In this document: positions 9,466 through 17,784 of the stretch, piece by piece
Numbering within the stretch: position 1 is the first letter of the stretch
Layout: every line of letters begins with the position of its first letter
NCBI GenBank assembly: GCA_903914535.1
Contig: CAIWPG010000281.1
Location: 1-64,000, forward strand
DNA from: an uncultured Oxalobacteraceae bacterium
GTDB lineage: Bacteria; Pseudomonadota; Gammaproteobacteria; Burkholderiales; Burkholderiaceae_D
Length of the DNA: 64,000 bases
Direction: 5' to 3'
The notes under the pieces: model-generated
What the model was told of the DNA's origin: nothing
Database searches by the model: none
What the model saw: the letters and a program-made list of their open reading frames with translations, nothing else
Made by a program: the position numbers and the translations under genes

Positions 9466-10430
9466 AGCGCGGGCTGAAAATTCAGCAGATCGGCATGCTG
9501 CTCATGACGCAAACTGGCCTGACTAACCTGCCCGCCAGGCGCTACGTCAAATGTGACCCAGACATTGCCGCTGATAATGGCCCCGCGTCCGATAGTGATA
9601 CGGCCGAGTACTGTAGCTCCGGCATAAATCACCACATCGTCTTCCACGATAGGATGACGGGGTATGCCTTTTTGTAATTTACCCTGAGCATCAACAGGAA
9701 AACGCCTGGCGCCCAGAGTCACCGCCTGATAAATACGTACCCGCTCACCAATAACAGCAGTCTCGCCGATCACCACTCCGGTCCCGTGATCAATAAAAAA
9801 ACCGGCACCGATACTGGCACCGGGATGAATATCAATCCCGGTCTGTCCGTGAGCAAGTTCCGCAACGATACGTGCCAGCAAAGGCACTCCCAGTAAATGA
9901 AGCTGATGTGCGATACGATGATGTATCATGGCCAGCGTACCCGGATAACACAACAGCACTTCATCGACACTATGTGCGGCCGGATCGCCCCGATAAGCCG
10001 CAATAACGTCACTATCGAGTAAGGACCGGATGCCCGGCAAGGCCTGAGAAAAGGCCCGTACAATATACACCGCCTGGTCTTCCGTCAGAATCTCTTGCTG
10101 TGCGCTATAACGCGCGGCATAACCCAACTCCAGACGCACCTGTGCCAGCAATGAATGCAGCGCACAATCGAGCGTATGCCCGACATAAAAATCTTCACTT
10201 TCCTGACGTAATTCCGGTGGTCCAAGACGCATAGGAAACAAGGCACCACGCAAATCGGAAATAATTTTTGACAGGGCATCACGCGATGGCAATTCCCGTC
10301 CGCCCGGCTCAGTAGAGCGTTGCTGACCGGCTCGCCAGTTATAACGGACCGCCGCCAGTTCACCCACAACCTGATCAATATCAAACAGGGAAGAGCGGAT
10401 ATCTTTTCGGGATAGTGTCGGCAGCGTCAT
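9462..10430 (-). CDS. serine O-acetyltransferase (EpsC/CysE family)
   Basis: left-handed beta-helix acyltransferase (GIDIHPGASIGAGFFIDHGTGVVIGETAVIGERVRIYQAVTLGA); likely start ATG 10430 (MTLPTLSRKDIR). Confidence 0.9.
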   Translation of the reverse strand: MTLPTLSRKDIRSSLFDIDQVVGELAAVRYNWRAGQQRSTEPGGRELPSRDALSKIISDLRGALFPMRLGPPELRQESEDFYVGHTLDCALHSLLAQVRLELGYAARYSAQQEILTEDQAVYIVRAFSQALPGIRSLLDSDVIAAYRGDPAAHSVDEVLLCYPGTLAMIHHRIAHQLHLLGVPLLARIVAELAHGQTGIDIHPGASIGAGFFIDHGTGVVIGETAVIGERVRIYQAVTLGARRFPVDAQGKLQKGIPRHPIVEDDVVIYAGATVLGRITIGRGAIISGNVWVTFDVAPGGQVSQASLRHEQHADLLNFQPAL

Positions 10431-10547
10431 ACCGGCACCCCATATAAAAAATACGATCCCTGCCATAAGCATTGGTCAGTAACAATCTGAGCAGACGACA
10501 ACAGAGCGTGCAAAATTCGGACTAACATTCCATTTCCTTTAGTTACA

Positions 10548-10573
10548 GGGTTTACGCAACTTGGCGTAAACCC
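10548..10573. other. perfect hairpin between rhodanese and serine acetyltransferase genes
   Basis: GGGTTTACGC-AACTTG-GCGTAAACCC. Confidence 0.5.
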
Positions 10574-10602
10574 TTCAGCATTACGGATAATCTTGTATTA
10601 CC

Positions 10603-11148
10603 TTAATCCTGAATCCAGGGTAAATCGTGCCAGCGCCAGCCGCCTTGCTGTCCGCGTTGTTGCGCTTCGTTCAAATCACCCTCGAATCCATCCTGCACAT
10701 TAAATACCTGTTGAAACCCGGCTTTGCTTGCCGCTTCAGCCGCTGCAGCAGACCGTTTTCCGCTACGGCACAGCAGCAAAATGACTGTTGCTTTATCTTT
10801 GATTTTGGCTTCCAGCTCTTTAACAAAGCGTGGATTTTTATTCATTTGCGTACCGGTCATCCAGGCAACATGCACCGATTCGGATACATAGCCAACAAAC
10901 TTACGCTCTTCATTAGTACGGACATCCACCAACACAGCCAGATGATGTTGTATTAAATGCCAGGCATCCTGCGGCGTCACACTGCCGGCAAAAGGAAGAT
11001 GCGTATCCAGCGCCTGCCGGCGTGCCTGCAGCAGCACCTGATCTTCACTCGCCTGAGTAGTAAGCACCTCGTCCTGATTTAAAGAACCGGCCCGATGATG
11101 TTGAAAAAATATGGAACTAGCAGTTTCATTGATGGAAATATTGGTCAT
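10603..11148 (-). CDS. rhodanese-like domain protein, catalytic Cys present
   Basis: DVRTNEERKFVGYVSESVHVAW; active-site loop LLLCRSGKRSAAAAEAA. Confidence 0.9.
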   Translation of the reverse strand: MTNISINETASSIFFQHHRAGSLNQDEVLTTQASEDQVLLQARRQALDTHLPFAGSVTPQDAWHLIQHHLAVLVDVRTNEERKFVGYVSESVHVAWMTGTQMNKNPRFVKELEAKIKDKATVILLLCRSGKRSAAAAEAASKAGFQQVFNVQDGFEGDLNEAQQRGQQGGWRWHDLPWIQD

Positions 11149-11246
11149 AAGTCGCTTTCAATTGGACATGACTTACACAAAATTGCCTCGCCAGGATGAC
11201 ACGCCGGAGTGATTTTGCATAAACTCTGTCAGATCAGATAATGTGC

Positions 11247-11262
11247 TGCTGATTTCGCAGCA
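11247..11262. promoter_or_regulatory. candidate sigma54-activator binding dyad TGYTG-N6-CAGCA upstream of the encapsulin operon
   Basis: TGCTG-ATTTCG-CAGCA, embedded in the larger perfect palindrome GTGCTGCTG-ATTTCG-CAGCAGCAC (11243-11266). Confidence 0.6.
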
Positions 11263-11445
11263 GCACTCCAATGTAACCAATCTACACACATCGTAAAACG
11301 AATAAAAACGTGAGTGCTAATGCAAAGAATGAATATAAATAATGTGATAAGGTGGCATGAGCAAAATCAGAGCGTCGATAGGGTGCACTACGACGTGCTG
11401 ATGGTTTTCATCGAACCAATTCACAAACAAGTTGCAGAAGATAAA

Positions 11446-12615
11446 TTAAAAAACTGCTGCATGCTGCTCAGAACCAGCCAGATTTTCGGCGTGATAATTC
11501 GGGGAAGACAGACTCCCTGACTCCTGCTTAATCAGACCGAACCGCTTCAGTTGTGTACGCAAAACATTGCGGCTGATACCAAGAACCCGGGCACTATGTA
11601 CCTGATTCTGGTTACACCAGCTAAACACGGTACGTACCAGCGATTCTTCTACCGAATTGAATAAATCCGGGTCTCCTGCAGAGACCAGCTCGCTGACCAA
11701 TTCTTCCAGACGACGATACAATTGCTCACGTGCCGCCGCAACAGAACTGACTTCCGGTGTTAAATCTGATGCTGATGCTGAACCTGAATCTGAAACAAGC
11801 ACCTGCAGCGGAACGTCGATACCTTCTGTAACAGCACGATTGCGATGAATGGCGCCGACCAGTTTTAAATCATCAGCACGAATCTGATGATCCCGGCAAA
11901 CAATCAGCCCGTAATGTATGACGTTTTCCAGTTCCCGGATATTGCCGGGCCACTCATACGACAGCAGGGCTGCCTTTGCATCGGCAGCTAAGGTAACGTC
12001 CTTAATATTCATCTTGGCACTGTAGATGCCGATAAAGTGCTGTGACAGCGGCAAAATATCGCCGGGGCGCTCACAGAGCGGTGGCAGCTGTATGGTAGCA
12101 ACCGATAACCGGTAATACAAGTCAGAGCGAAACCGGTCCGACAAAATCGCCTTGTGCAAATCCACGTTGGTGGCAGCTACCAGACGGACATCCAGGGCAA
12201 TGGGGCGACGCGATCCCAGCCGTACCACCTGGCGCTCTTGCAACACCCGTAATAATTTGACCTGCAGAGCCATGGATAAATCGCCGATCTCATCCAAAAA
12301 CATCGTGCCGCCATTTGCCGCCTCAAACCAACCGGCTCGTGCCTGCGATGCACCGGTAAACGCACCGGTTTCGTGACCAAATAACTCAGCATCAATCAGC
12401 GACTCACTGAATGCGCCGCAATTAACGGCAATAAAAGGACCAGTCCGGCCGCTCTGTGCATGAATATGACGTGCGATCAGCTCTTTTCCGGTACCGGTCT
12501 CACCCACAATCAAGGCACTGGCATCACTGCGTGCAATCCGCTCAACCTGTAACAATAATTCTGAGGAACGCGGGTCATGAAATAACAGAGCCTTGGCACG
12601 TATCGACGTCGTCAT
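11446..12615 (-). CDS. sigma54-dependent transcriptional activator (bEBP, SfnR-like architecture: AAA+ plus Fis-type HTH, no N-terminal sensor)
   Basis: GETGTGKE Walker A, GAFTGA loop, LDEIGDLS, C-terminal HTH HSARVLGISRNVLRTQLKRFGLI; likely start ATG 12615 (MTTSIRAKALLFHDPRS). Confidence 0.92.
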   Translation of the reverse strand: MTTSIRAKALLFHDPRSSELLLQVERIARSDASALIVGETGTGKELIARHIHAQSGRTGPFIAVNCGAFSESLIDAELFGHETGAFTGASQARAGWFEAANGGTMFLDEIGDLSMALQVKLLRVLQERQVVRLGSRRPIALDVRLVAATNVDLHKAILSDRFRSDLYYRLSVATIQLPPLCERPGDILPLSQHFIGIYSAKMNIKDVTLAADAKAALLSYEWPGNIRELENVIHYGLIVCRDHQIRADDLKLVGAIHRNRAVTEGIDVPLQVLVSDSGSASASDLTPEVSSVAAAREQLYRRLEELVSELVSAGDPDLFNSVEESLVRTVFSWCNQNQVHSARVLGISRNVLRTQLKRFGLIKQESGSLSSPNYHAENLAGSEQHAAVF

Positions 12616-12818
12616 GACGGCCAAATCCGGGAAGGTAAGAAGTTTATTCACAGGATATATCCAATATAAAAGGCCAAAAGACAATGCCTGACAATACCCT
12701 GACGATACCTGTTTGAACACGAATTATTTCGAAAATTGATAGTCGTTTTTAGCATAAAGAATCTGCACATCATCCGCATTTTGCATTTATTCACACTAAA
12801 AAACGACTAACACGCCCC

Positions 12819-14339
12819 CTATTTACTCATTGGACGTAAGGAAATAAACTGCGAATTTTCCCCGCGCCGCACCAATAAAACGATAGTTTTTTTCGTATCG
12901 GTTTTAGCCGCCAGCGCCGTAAACTGAGCAACATCTTTGATGTCGACGTTATTCAGAGTCAAAATAATGTCGCCTTCGTGCAAACCAGGGCGTACTGTGG
13001 CACCATCCACATTAGTAACCAACACACCGGAACTAAGCTGCAATTCCTTTTTTTGTGCGTCAGTAATATTAAGCAGATCGATACCAAACACATTCGCATT
13101 TATCGCCTCAGGTTCTGCCGGCGACGCCTCATTTTTAGCCTGTTTTTCCAGCTCAATTTCAGCCAGGGTCACGGTAATGACTTGCGTTACCCCTTTACGC
13201 CAGACCAGCAATTTAACATTTGATCCCGGTTTGGTGGCGGCAACCAGACGCCTTAAGTCGGCACTTTTGTCGACGACGACATTATTGAATTTAACAATAA
13301 TATCGCCCCCCGCCAGACCAGCCATCTCAGCCGGCCCACCTTTTTCCACCCGCCCGATCACACTGCCTTTAGCCGATGGTAAACCCAGCGATTCGGCCAG
13401 CTCTTTACTGACTTCACCAAGGTACACACCCAGGCGTCCGCGGGTAACATGACCGGCAGATTTGAGTTGATCTGCGGTAGCCATAGCTTCATCGATAGGC
13501 ACGGCAAAAGAGATCCCCATAAATCCACCCGACTTACTATAAATCTGCGAGTTAATACCCACAACTTCACCGCGCATATTAATCAGCGGGCCACCCGAAT
13601 TGCCGGGATTTACAGCCACATCGGTCTGAATCAATGGCAAGAAATCGCCGGTTTCACGCGCTTTGGCAGAAATAATCCCGGCGGTGACCGTATTTTCCAG
13701 ATCAAACGGCGAACCGATGGCAATGACCCATTCACCGACCCTGGCTCTGGCAGATGCACCAATAGCTACTTTAGGTAATCCGGTGCCGTCGATTTTAAGT
13801 AGCGCCACATCGGTACGACTATCCAGCCCGACTACTTTTGCCTTAAATTCACGATTATCCGTCAGCTTAACAAAGACGTCATCCGCGCCATCGACGACAT
13901 GCGCATTCGTCATCACATAACCATCTTGCGAAATAATAAAACCGGAACCGACACCGCGGGGTGTCTGATCATCGGAGGGTGATTTTTGTGCTTTTTTATC
14001 TTTTTGTCCGGGAGCCGGTACATGGTGCGGCGTCTGATTGTGGCCCTGATCCGGTATCGGTACGCCAAAAAAACGCCGGAAAAATTCTTGCATCTGCTCA
14101 TCCTGACTACCGCCATCAGCTTCAATCGTTTTAGTGCTCTCCGTAGTACGGATATTGACTACCGCCGGGCCGACTTTATCGACCAGACTGCTAAAATCAG
14201 GTAAACCGGCAAGACTGGCTGAAGCGGCAACGGCAAACGAATTAACATTCAGCAGCGTTGGTGCGACAACCCCGGTCAACATACTCATCATAAGAATTGA
14301 CAATGCGCGCTTACCAGGAAATAGAGTAATTTTTCTCAT
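12819..14339 (-). CDS. Do/DegQ/HtrA family periplasmic serine endoprotease
   Basis: Trypsin-like domain (TNAHVV, TDVALLKID, GNSGGPL) plus two PDZ domains, signal peptide. Confidence 0.94.
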   Translation of the reverse strand: MRKITLFPGKRALSILMMSMLTGVVAPTLLNVNSFAVAASASLAGLPDFSSLVDKVGPAVVNIRTTESTKTIEADGGSQDEQMQEFFRRFFGVPIPDQGHNQTPHHVPAPGQKDKKAQKSPSDDQTPRGVGSGFIISQDGYVMTNAHVVDGADDVFVKLTDNREFKAKVVGLDSRTDVALLKIDGTGLPKVAIGASARARVGEWVIAIGSPFDLENTVTAGIISAKARETGDFLPLIQTDVAVNPGNSGGPLINMRGEVVGINSQIYSKSGGFMGISFAVPIDEAMATADQLKSAGHVTRGRLGVYLGEVSKELAESLGLPSAKGSVIGRVEKGGPAEMAGLAGGDIIVKFNNVVVDKSADLRRLVAATKPGSNVKLLVWRKGVTQVITVTLAEIELEKQAKNEASPAEPEAINANVFGIDLLNITDAQKKELQLSSGVLVTNVDGATVRPGLHEGDIILTLNNVDIKDVAQFTALAAKTDTKKTIVLLVRRGENSQFISLRPMSK

Positions 14340-14400
14340 GATGGAATTCTCGTCATACTCACATTAAAAGTGAAATTAATAAATCAACGAATAAAAAGAC

Positions 14401-14489
14401 TTACGCAAAATTGTCCCGGCCAGGTTTATCACCGTAAACAGCACAATCCGTTCTGCAAAGTAGCAATGCCACTGAGACAATTTGCGTAA
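14401..14489. repeat. MITE-like element with terminal inverted repeats
   Basis: TTACGCAAAATTGTC (14401-14415) and GACAATTTGCGTAA (14476-14489); related sequence near 49894 and 11170. Confidence 0.45.
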
Positions 14490-14583
14490 TTCCGGTAAAA
14501 CAGCCATACCGCTGATCCGGGAATTTTTCAGATTCCGGATCAGCCGGAGAGGATGAATGACGCACAGGCGTCTGTCGGACTAG

Positions 14584-15309
14584 TTAATTAACCGCGAAAC
14601 AATACAACAAGCCTGCACCACCGGTCGAAACCAGATTCGCCTGACCGCAGCCACGGCTTGGGTGTGTGGAATTCCAGGAAGTGTTGTTACCACCGGTGCG
14701 ATCAAAATGACCTAACTGAACAGAGCCGTCAGCGGCACTACTTGTATAGTTCTTACAGGTATGGTCAGCAGCATCCGTATATGCCGTACCATCAGCTTGA
14801 GAACCAGTGATAATATCGTGCTGATTCGGCGTATCTCCCGCACCTTTAACTGATTCATTTTTTTCAGTAAATGCCGTCGCTTTACTGATGTTATTACCAA
14901 GTCGTGCCAGTTCCAGGGTATCCCCGTTTAACTGCGCCAGATCACGGGAAATCAGTGCACCGCGTGTGTTGTACCACGGGCCCTGACCAATACGGTCACG
15001 TGCATTAATCGCGGGATTACCATTCGCTGCCTGCGTACTGAGGTAAGCATGCCAGGTTTTATTACCGGCATTTACCGCAGTTGCCAATTTTTGACATTGC
15101 GCATCAGCGCCTGCCAGACCGCCCAGATCCGCACCTTTACCGATACCTTCACTGGTCACAAAAAAACTAAACGGTTTGGCAGGATCAGTTGACCTGGCAC
15201 CCGGCGTCGCAACAGGGGAAGCGGTTTGCGCAAATGCGCCAGCCGTGATCGCCATCGCAGTTACGGCGCAGGAAAACCATACCACTGCCTTAAAGCTTGA
15301 ATTACGCAT
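14584..15309 (-). CDS. secreted lectin-like (C-type lectin/endostatin-like fold) protein
   Basis: Signal peptide; GADLGGLAGADAQCQKLATA...WHAYLSTQ...RIGQGPWYNTRG...HTCKNYTSS...WNSTHPSRGCGQ...LYCFAVN pattern. Confidence 0.65.
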   Translation of the reverse strand: MRNSSFKAVVWFSCAVTAMAITAGAFAQTASPVATPGARSTDPAKPFSFFVTSEGIGKGADLGGLAGADAQCQKLATAVNAGNKTWHAYLSTQAANGNPAINARDRIGQGPWYNTRGALISRDLAQLNGDTLELARLGNNISKATAFTEKNESVKGAGDTPNQHDIITGSQADGTAYTDAADHTCKNYTSSAADGSVQLGHFDRTGGNNTSWNSTHPSRGCGQANLVSTGGAGLLYCFAVN

Positions 15310-15464
15310 AAGAAGTCTCTGTGAAATAAGTTATAAAATTTTTCAAAACGCATACTGTCTCTGCCATTAACACATGCCAAAAAACACTATTCAGCGGGGT
15401 ATTAACGAAGAGGCAGCATAGATCAACAGCACGGACAGCAAGACCGATGCCTCAATCAAAAAAT

Positions 15465-15944
15465 TTAATCTTTGCTTTTGAAATCATCGTGGCATGCTTT
15501 GCAGGTACGGGTCAGTTTACCGTACTGTGTTTTTACTGCTGCAGCATCGCCGCCGGCAGCAACCACAGCCAGCTCGCTGGCTTCTTTATTGAAGTTGGCA
15601 CCCAGTTCAGCGAAGTGTTTAAGATCTTTAAATAATTCCGGCTTTGCCGAGGTTTCATGCCAGCCTTTACCTTGCTCTGTACCCGGTGCAAACAAAGCGC
15701 CTAAACCGGAATTAGCAACAGCGGCAATCGTGTTGGCAGCCTTAACCACGTCATCCTTATTGTATTGCCCTTCAAGAGAAGCCTTAATACGACCGGAACT
15801 CCAGGCAATCACCTGGAAGCTGGATTGACGTACTTTAATCAATTGTTCCGGCTTTGGTGCCTGCTGAGCCATAGCAAGGGAAGCTGCAGCCAGGATCACA
15901 AGAGCCAGAGCGGGAGCAAAGATTTTTTTCATCTTCTTATTCAT
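15465..15944 (-). CDS. cytochrome c prime-like protein
   Basis: Signal peptide; C-terminal single heme motif CKACHDDFKSKD; four-helix c-prime pattern. Confidence 0.88.
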   Translation of the reverse strand: MNKKMKKIFAPALALVILAAASLAMAQQAPKPEQLIKVRQSSFQVIAWSSGRIKASLEGQYNKDDVVKAANTIAAVANSGLGALFAPGTEQGKGWHETSAKPELFKDLKHFAELGANFNKEASELAVVAAGGDAAAVKTQYGKLTRTCKACHDDFKSKD

Positions 15945-16026
15945 AGTATTTCCTTATGGTAGTAGTTTTTTTCAGGGTGAATTACACTTAACGAGTAAAA
16001 AATAATTTAATAAAACGAGTACATTA

Positions 16027-16596
16027 TTACTTTAAATTTTGTACCACTTCCAACGCTTTATTCACGTTATCTTCCGGGGCAAGACCACCCAGACTGGCAA
16101 TAATTTTTCCGTTTGGTGTAATAATAAATGTGGTTCGTTCGGTCGTATCATGATCGATTTCCACACCGCGCGTATCCTTTTTACCGGCAGCAATCTGCTT
16201 TACAGCAAGGTCATAAGAAACTGCAATTTTTCCACCCGCATCAGAGGCGACCGGAAACTTACCGGCACAATAGTGCGGATCGGCAGAAAATGCATTGAGA
16301 CGACTGATACTATCCAGAGATACGCCAATAATTGTGGCTCCCGCTGCTGCAAATTTTTCCTGATTCACTGCAAATGTATGCGCCTGAATATTACAGCCGC
16401 CGGTAAACGCAGATGGATAGAAATACACCACCACAGGCCCTTTTTTCAGTGACTCTTTCAGTGAAAACTGAAAGGATTTTCCGGCCAGTGATGCTTCAGC
16501 TTTAAAATCAGGTGCAATATCACCTTCCTTTAACGCAGCAAGCGCAGGCAAAGCGATAAGGCCAGATAACACGCAGCCAAGTAAAATTTTCTTCAT
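16027..16596 (-). CDS. periplasmic peroxiredoxin (AhpC/TSA family)
   Basis: Signal peptide MKKILLGCVLSGLIALPALA; YPSAFTGGCNIQAHTFA active site. Confidence 0.88.
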   Translation of the reverse strand: MKKILLGCVLSGLIALPALAALKEGDIAPDFKAEASLAGKSFQFSLKESLKKGPVVVYFYPSAFTGGCNIQAHTFAVNQEKFAAAGATIIGVSLDSISRLNAFSADPHYCAGKFPVASDAGGKIAVSYDLAVKQIAAGKKDTRGVEIDHDTTERTTFIITPNGKIIASLGGLAPEDNVNKALEVVQNLK

Positions 16597-16703
16597 TTTT
16601 CATTCTCCTGAATAGGTGGGCTAACTCATAGCCTACTGTATAGCCTGCTATTATCTATATTAACTACTTAATACTACTTAATGTTTCCGCAACGTGATAT
16701 TTT

Positions 16704-17333
16704 TTACAAACCAGCAATATAATGAGACAAAGCAAGCAGTTCTTCATCGGTCAGCGACTTAGCGATGCCATTCATAACATTACCAGGACTATTTTTTCTC
16801 TCCCCGCTGCGCCAGTCACGTAACTGCTGCTCCAGATAACTCCACTGCTGTCCGCCAATAACCGGGTAAATGACATTAGCGGCTACCGCGCCCTGACCAC
16901 GTACACCATGACAAGCGACGCAAGCAATAACAGCTCTGGCAGGATCACCGTTTTGAAACAATTTTCTGGCAACGGGACTATCAACACCACCATCAGCCTG
17001 CATTTTTTTACCAGTGCCAAAATAAGCTGCAATATCAAACAAATCGGTATCACTAAGCGTGCCCGCCATCATAGTCATAAAATCATAATGGCGTCGCTCA
17101 TGCCGGAAATCCTGCACCTGTTTAACAATATATCCGGGATACTGACCCGATAAAGTCGCAAATTTATTCAAGGGGCCATTACTACTGTCCTGCCCGTTAG
17201 CATCATGGCATTCAAGACAGCGTTCGGCTTCCAGTTTGATCTTTCCTGCTACCGGATCTCCCCCGAAAACCGGCGGCTTAGCAGTCCCGGCAGCAATAGC
17301 ACCGGATGTCACTACCAGTGATGCTGCCACCAT
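16704..17333 (-). CDS. diheme c-type cytochrome (c4-like); true start may be an ATT at 17384
   Basis: Two heme motifs CLECH and CVACH; signal-like N-terminus incomplete from the ATG at 17333. Confidence 0.9.
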   Translation of the reverse strand: MVAASLVVTSGAIAAGTAKPPVFGGDPVAGKIKLEAERCLECHDANGQDSSNGPLNKFATLSGQYPGYIVKQVQDFRHERRHYDFMTMMAGTLSDTDLFDIAAYFGTGKKMQADGGVDSPVARKLFQNGDPARAVIACVACHGVRGQGAVAANVIYPVIGGQQWSYLEQQLRDWRSGERKNSPGNVMNGIAKSLTDEELLALSHYIAGL

Positions 17334-17387
17334 CAGGCCAAACCAAATGTCGGACGAAAAAAATTGCTTAATACGCTTAAAAATCGC

Positions 17388-17768
17388 CTACTCCTTTTTA
17401 TAAAATGTATGGCAGGTACGGCAGTTTCGCGATACGGTGGTCGCCGCATTGGTTGCTGCCTCATAATTTTTAGCGGCCATATAGTTAACGATATCCATAG
17501 TGAGTTCTTTACTCTTTTTCGCCAGATCAACCGCATCCGGAGCATCACCTTTCTGGACAAAAAAAGTTTCAACCTGCGCAAACATATCGGTTAATTCGTT
17601 TGCATCCGCTGTCGATGCCTTCACATCATTCAGTGAAATATTCGATGACAGACTTTTGTTTGTATCTTCTATCGACTGCATTAAATCGGTACTGATTCCA
17701 ACGTCAGCCCAGCTTATACCTGCGACAAGTGCGGCGCAGGTTCCCAAAAAAAGAATTAATTTACGCAT
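17388..17768 (-). CDS. small c-type cytochrome (C-terminal heme, c-prime-like)
   Basis: Signal peptide; CRTCHTFYKKE C-terminus. Confidence 0.82.
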   Translation of the reverse strand: MRKLILFLGTCAALVAGISWADVGISTDLMQSIEDTNKSLSSNISLNDVKASTADANELTDMFAQVETFFVQKGDAPDAVDLAKKSKELTMDIVNYMAAKNYEAATNAATTVSRNCRTCHTFYKKE

Positions 17769-17784
17769 GTGATCGTTATTTTTA

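Noticed and set aside
11170-11193. Minus-strand TGGCGAGGCAATTTTGTG as a sigma54 promoter for the encapsulin operon
   Set aside because: GG to GC/GT spacing is longer than the required N10, and the sequence matches the dispersed repeat family.
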